From Amblyornis subalaris (Eukaryota > Chordata > Aves > Passeriformes > Ptilonorhynchidae), in assembly GCA_018881555.1 (NCBI GenBank), contig JACAXG010000106.1:2231905-2295904 (forward strand): DNA of 64,000 bases, read 5' to 3'. Made by a program: the position numbers and the translations under genes. Below the pieces are notes generated by a model. That model ran no database searches, was not told the DNA's origin, and saw nothing but the letters and a program-made list of their open reading frames with translations. Positions 63,246 to 64,000 of this stretch are shown here, in pieces (position 1 is the stretch's first letter; every line of letters starts with the position of its first letter).

Positions 63246-64000
63246 GACAAGAAGTCACAGCCTTCCTACAACATCTATTATTTTTCGCTGGAGGTTGCAT
63301 GAGCCAGAGTGGAGGGAGGTGGATGTATCCTGCCTGGCTGCATCCCAACCCACGCAAGAGACAAAGTCGACTTTTTTTGGGCCTTTTGGCAAAAGAAACA
63401 ATTCTGCTAAGTCTTACCCATTCTGAAACACTTTGTGTAGTTTTAAGACAAAAGTGCGTGTATGTTCTTGGGCATCAGTTTCTAAATAACAGATCATCAT
63501 CCAGTAATTGCTTTCTTCACTCCTCCTCTCCCAAATTTCTTTGAAATACTCAGCACTGTGCTGTAATCATGCATGATATTAGCTGCTGAAGATATGTCCT
63601 TAGTACCCCCAGAATTCCTTCCTCCTGTGAATCCATCCGTAGCCCATTGATATGGCCCTCATCCATATTTACTGATAGATTTTGTTATTCTGTGAATTCG
63701 TGATGAAGAAGGGTGGTTTTCTGTGTTTCTGGGGTTTTGGTTGGTTTGTTTGGGATTTAAGATGTTCCGTAGCAGCAGTTTGCCCCAGGAACTGAGCAAA
63801 CCACTGAGCTTTTTATCCCCTCAGGAAAAAGGTAACAATTTATGGAGAGACTGCAAAAAGGCAGGATTAGGGGATTTTAGAAAATGTAAACCTTTTCCTT
63901 TTCGTGTTGTACAGACCTTTCCCAAGATGTCATTCCTAAGGAAAATGTGCTACTGTAGCATAGATGGATGAAAAGTTTAAGTTCAGGTTTGAACAAAGTC
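63246..64000. other. Unique non-coding sequence to the window end
   Basis: No gene or named repeat is recognised. The 82-codon plus-strand frame at 63723-63971 has no domain. Confidence 0.45.

Noticed and set aside
62906..63544. Open frame of 212 codons, plus strand
   Set aside because: It lies in GC-rich sequence with four other overlapping open frames on both strands. No domain or codon-like pattern was seen, and its second half is low-information sequence.
1..64000. CRISPR arrays, tRNA, rRNA, known microRNAs, telomeric repeats
   Set aside because: I searched by eye for regular spaced repeats, cloverleaf-like B boxes, familiar mature microRNAs and TTAGGG tracts and found none. The organism type also makes CRISPR inapplicable.
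1..64000. Endogenous retrovirus or LTR elements
   Set aside because: No paired direct repeats with TG/CA ends, primer-binding site or retroviral protein motif was recognised. The one reverse-transcriptase remnant belongs to CR1.

Overview
This 64 kb window looks like non-coding vertebrate nuclear DNA, most likely from a bird and probably a songbird. The main evidence is the repeats. About eleven fragments of CR1, the dominant avian LINE family, can be recognised by eye. Several carry the typical bird CR1 3' end (a 'cccatggcagggacacc'-type block and a tail like 'attctatgattct'). I see no SINE, LTR retrovirus, satellite or DNA transposon that I can name. Base composition is AT-leaning and intron-like or intergenic, with a few short CpG-rich patches. 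There is no prokaryotic gene organisation.

Layout: 1-11490 is mostly unique sequence with one CR1 tail (about 1361-1482), two exon-like segments (9167-9218 and 10178-10243) and a small CpG-rich patch (10480-10615). 11491-21945 holds four CR1 fragments in unique sequence, a TAAA microsatellite and a TAAT-rich block. 21946-29579 is unique sequence with a CT repeat and long T runs. 29580-31964 is the richest repeat region: a degenerate piece of CR1 ORF2 (reverse transcriptase) on the plus strand, then a roughly 550 bp CR1 3' end on the minus strand. 31965-51299 is unique sequence broken by a tail-to-tail CR1 pair (38095-38158 and 38441-38612) and a CR1 tail near 46290. 51300-51780 is the best preserved plus-strand CR1 3' end, and 55350-55515 a minus-strand one. 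62400-63245 is a TAAT-rich segment running into a CpG-rich block of about 650 bp, the best candidate for a regulatory or promoter-like region.

I could not support any protein-coding gene. Open frames reach about 212 codons, but the longest ones sit in GC-rich blocks or antisense to CR1 copies, overlap in several frames and show no domain I know. The window therefore reads as a gene desert or part of large introns. I found no convincing new biological system. The points most worth checking are the exon-like pair near 9-10 kb, the CpG-rich block near 63 kb, and the very uneven spread of single ambiguous bases: about 130 in the window, but none from 7784 to 24140.
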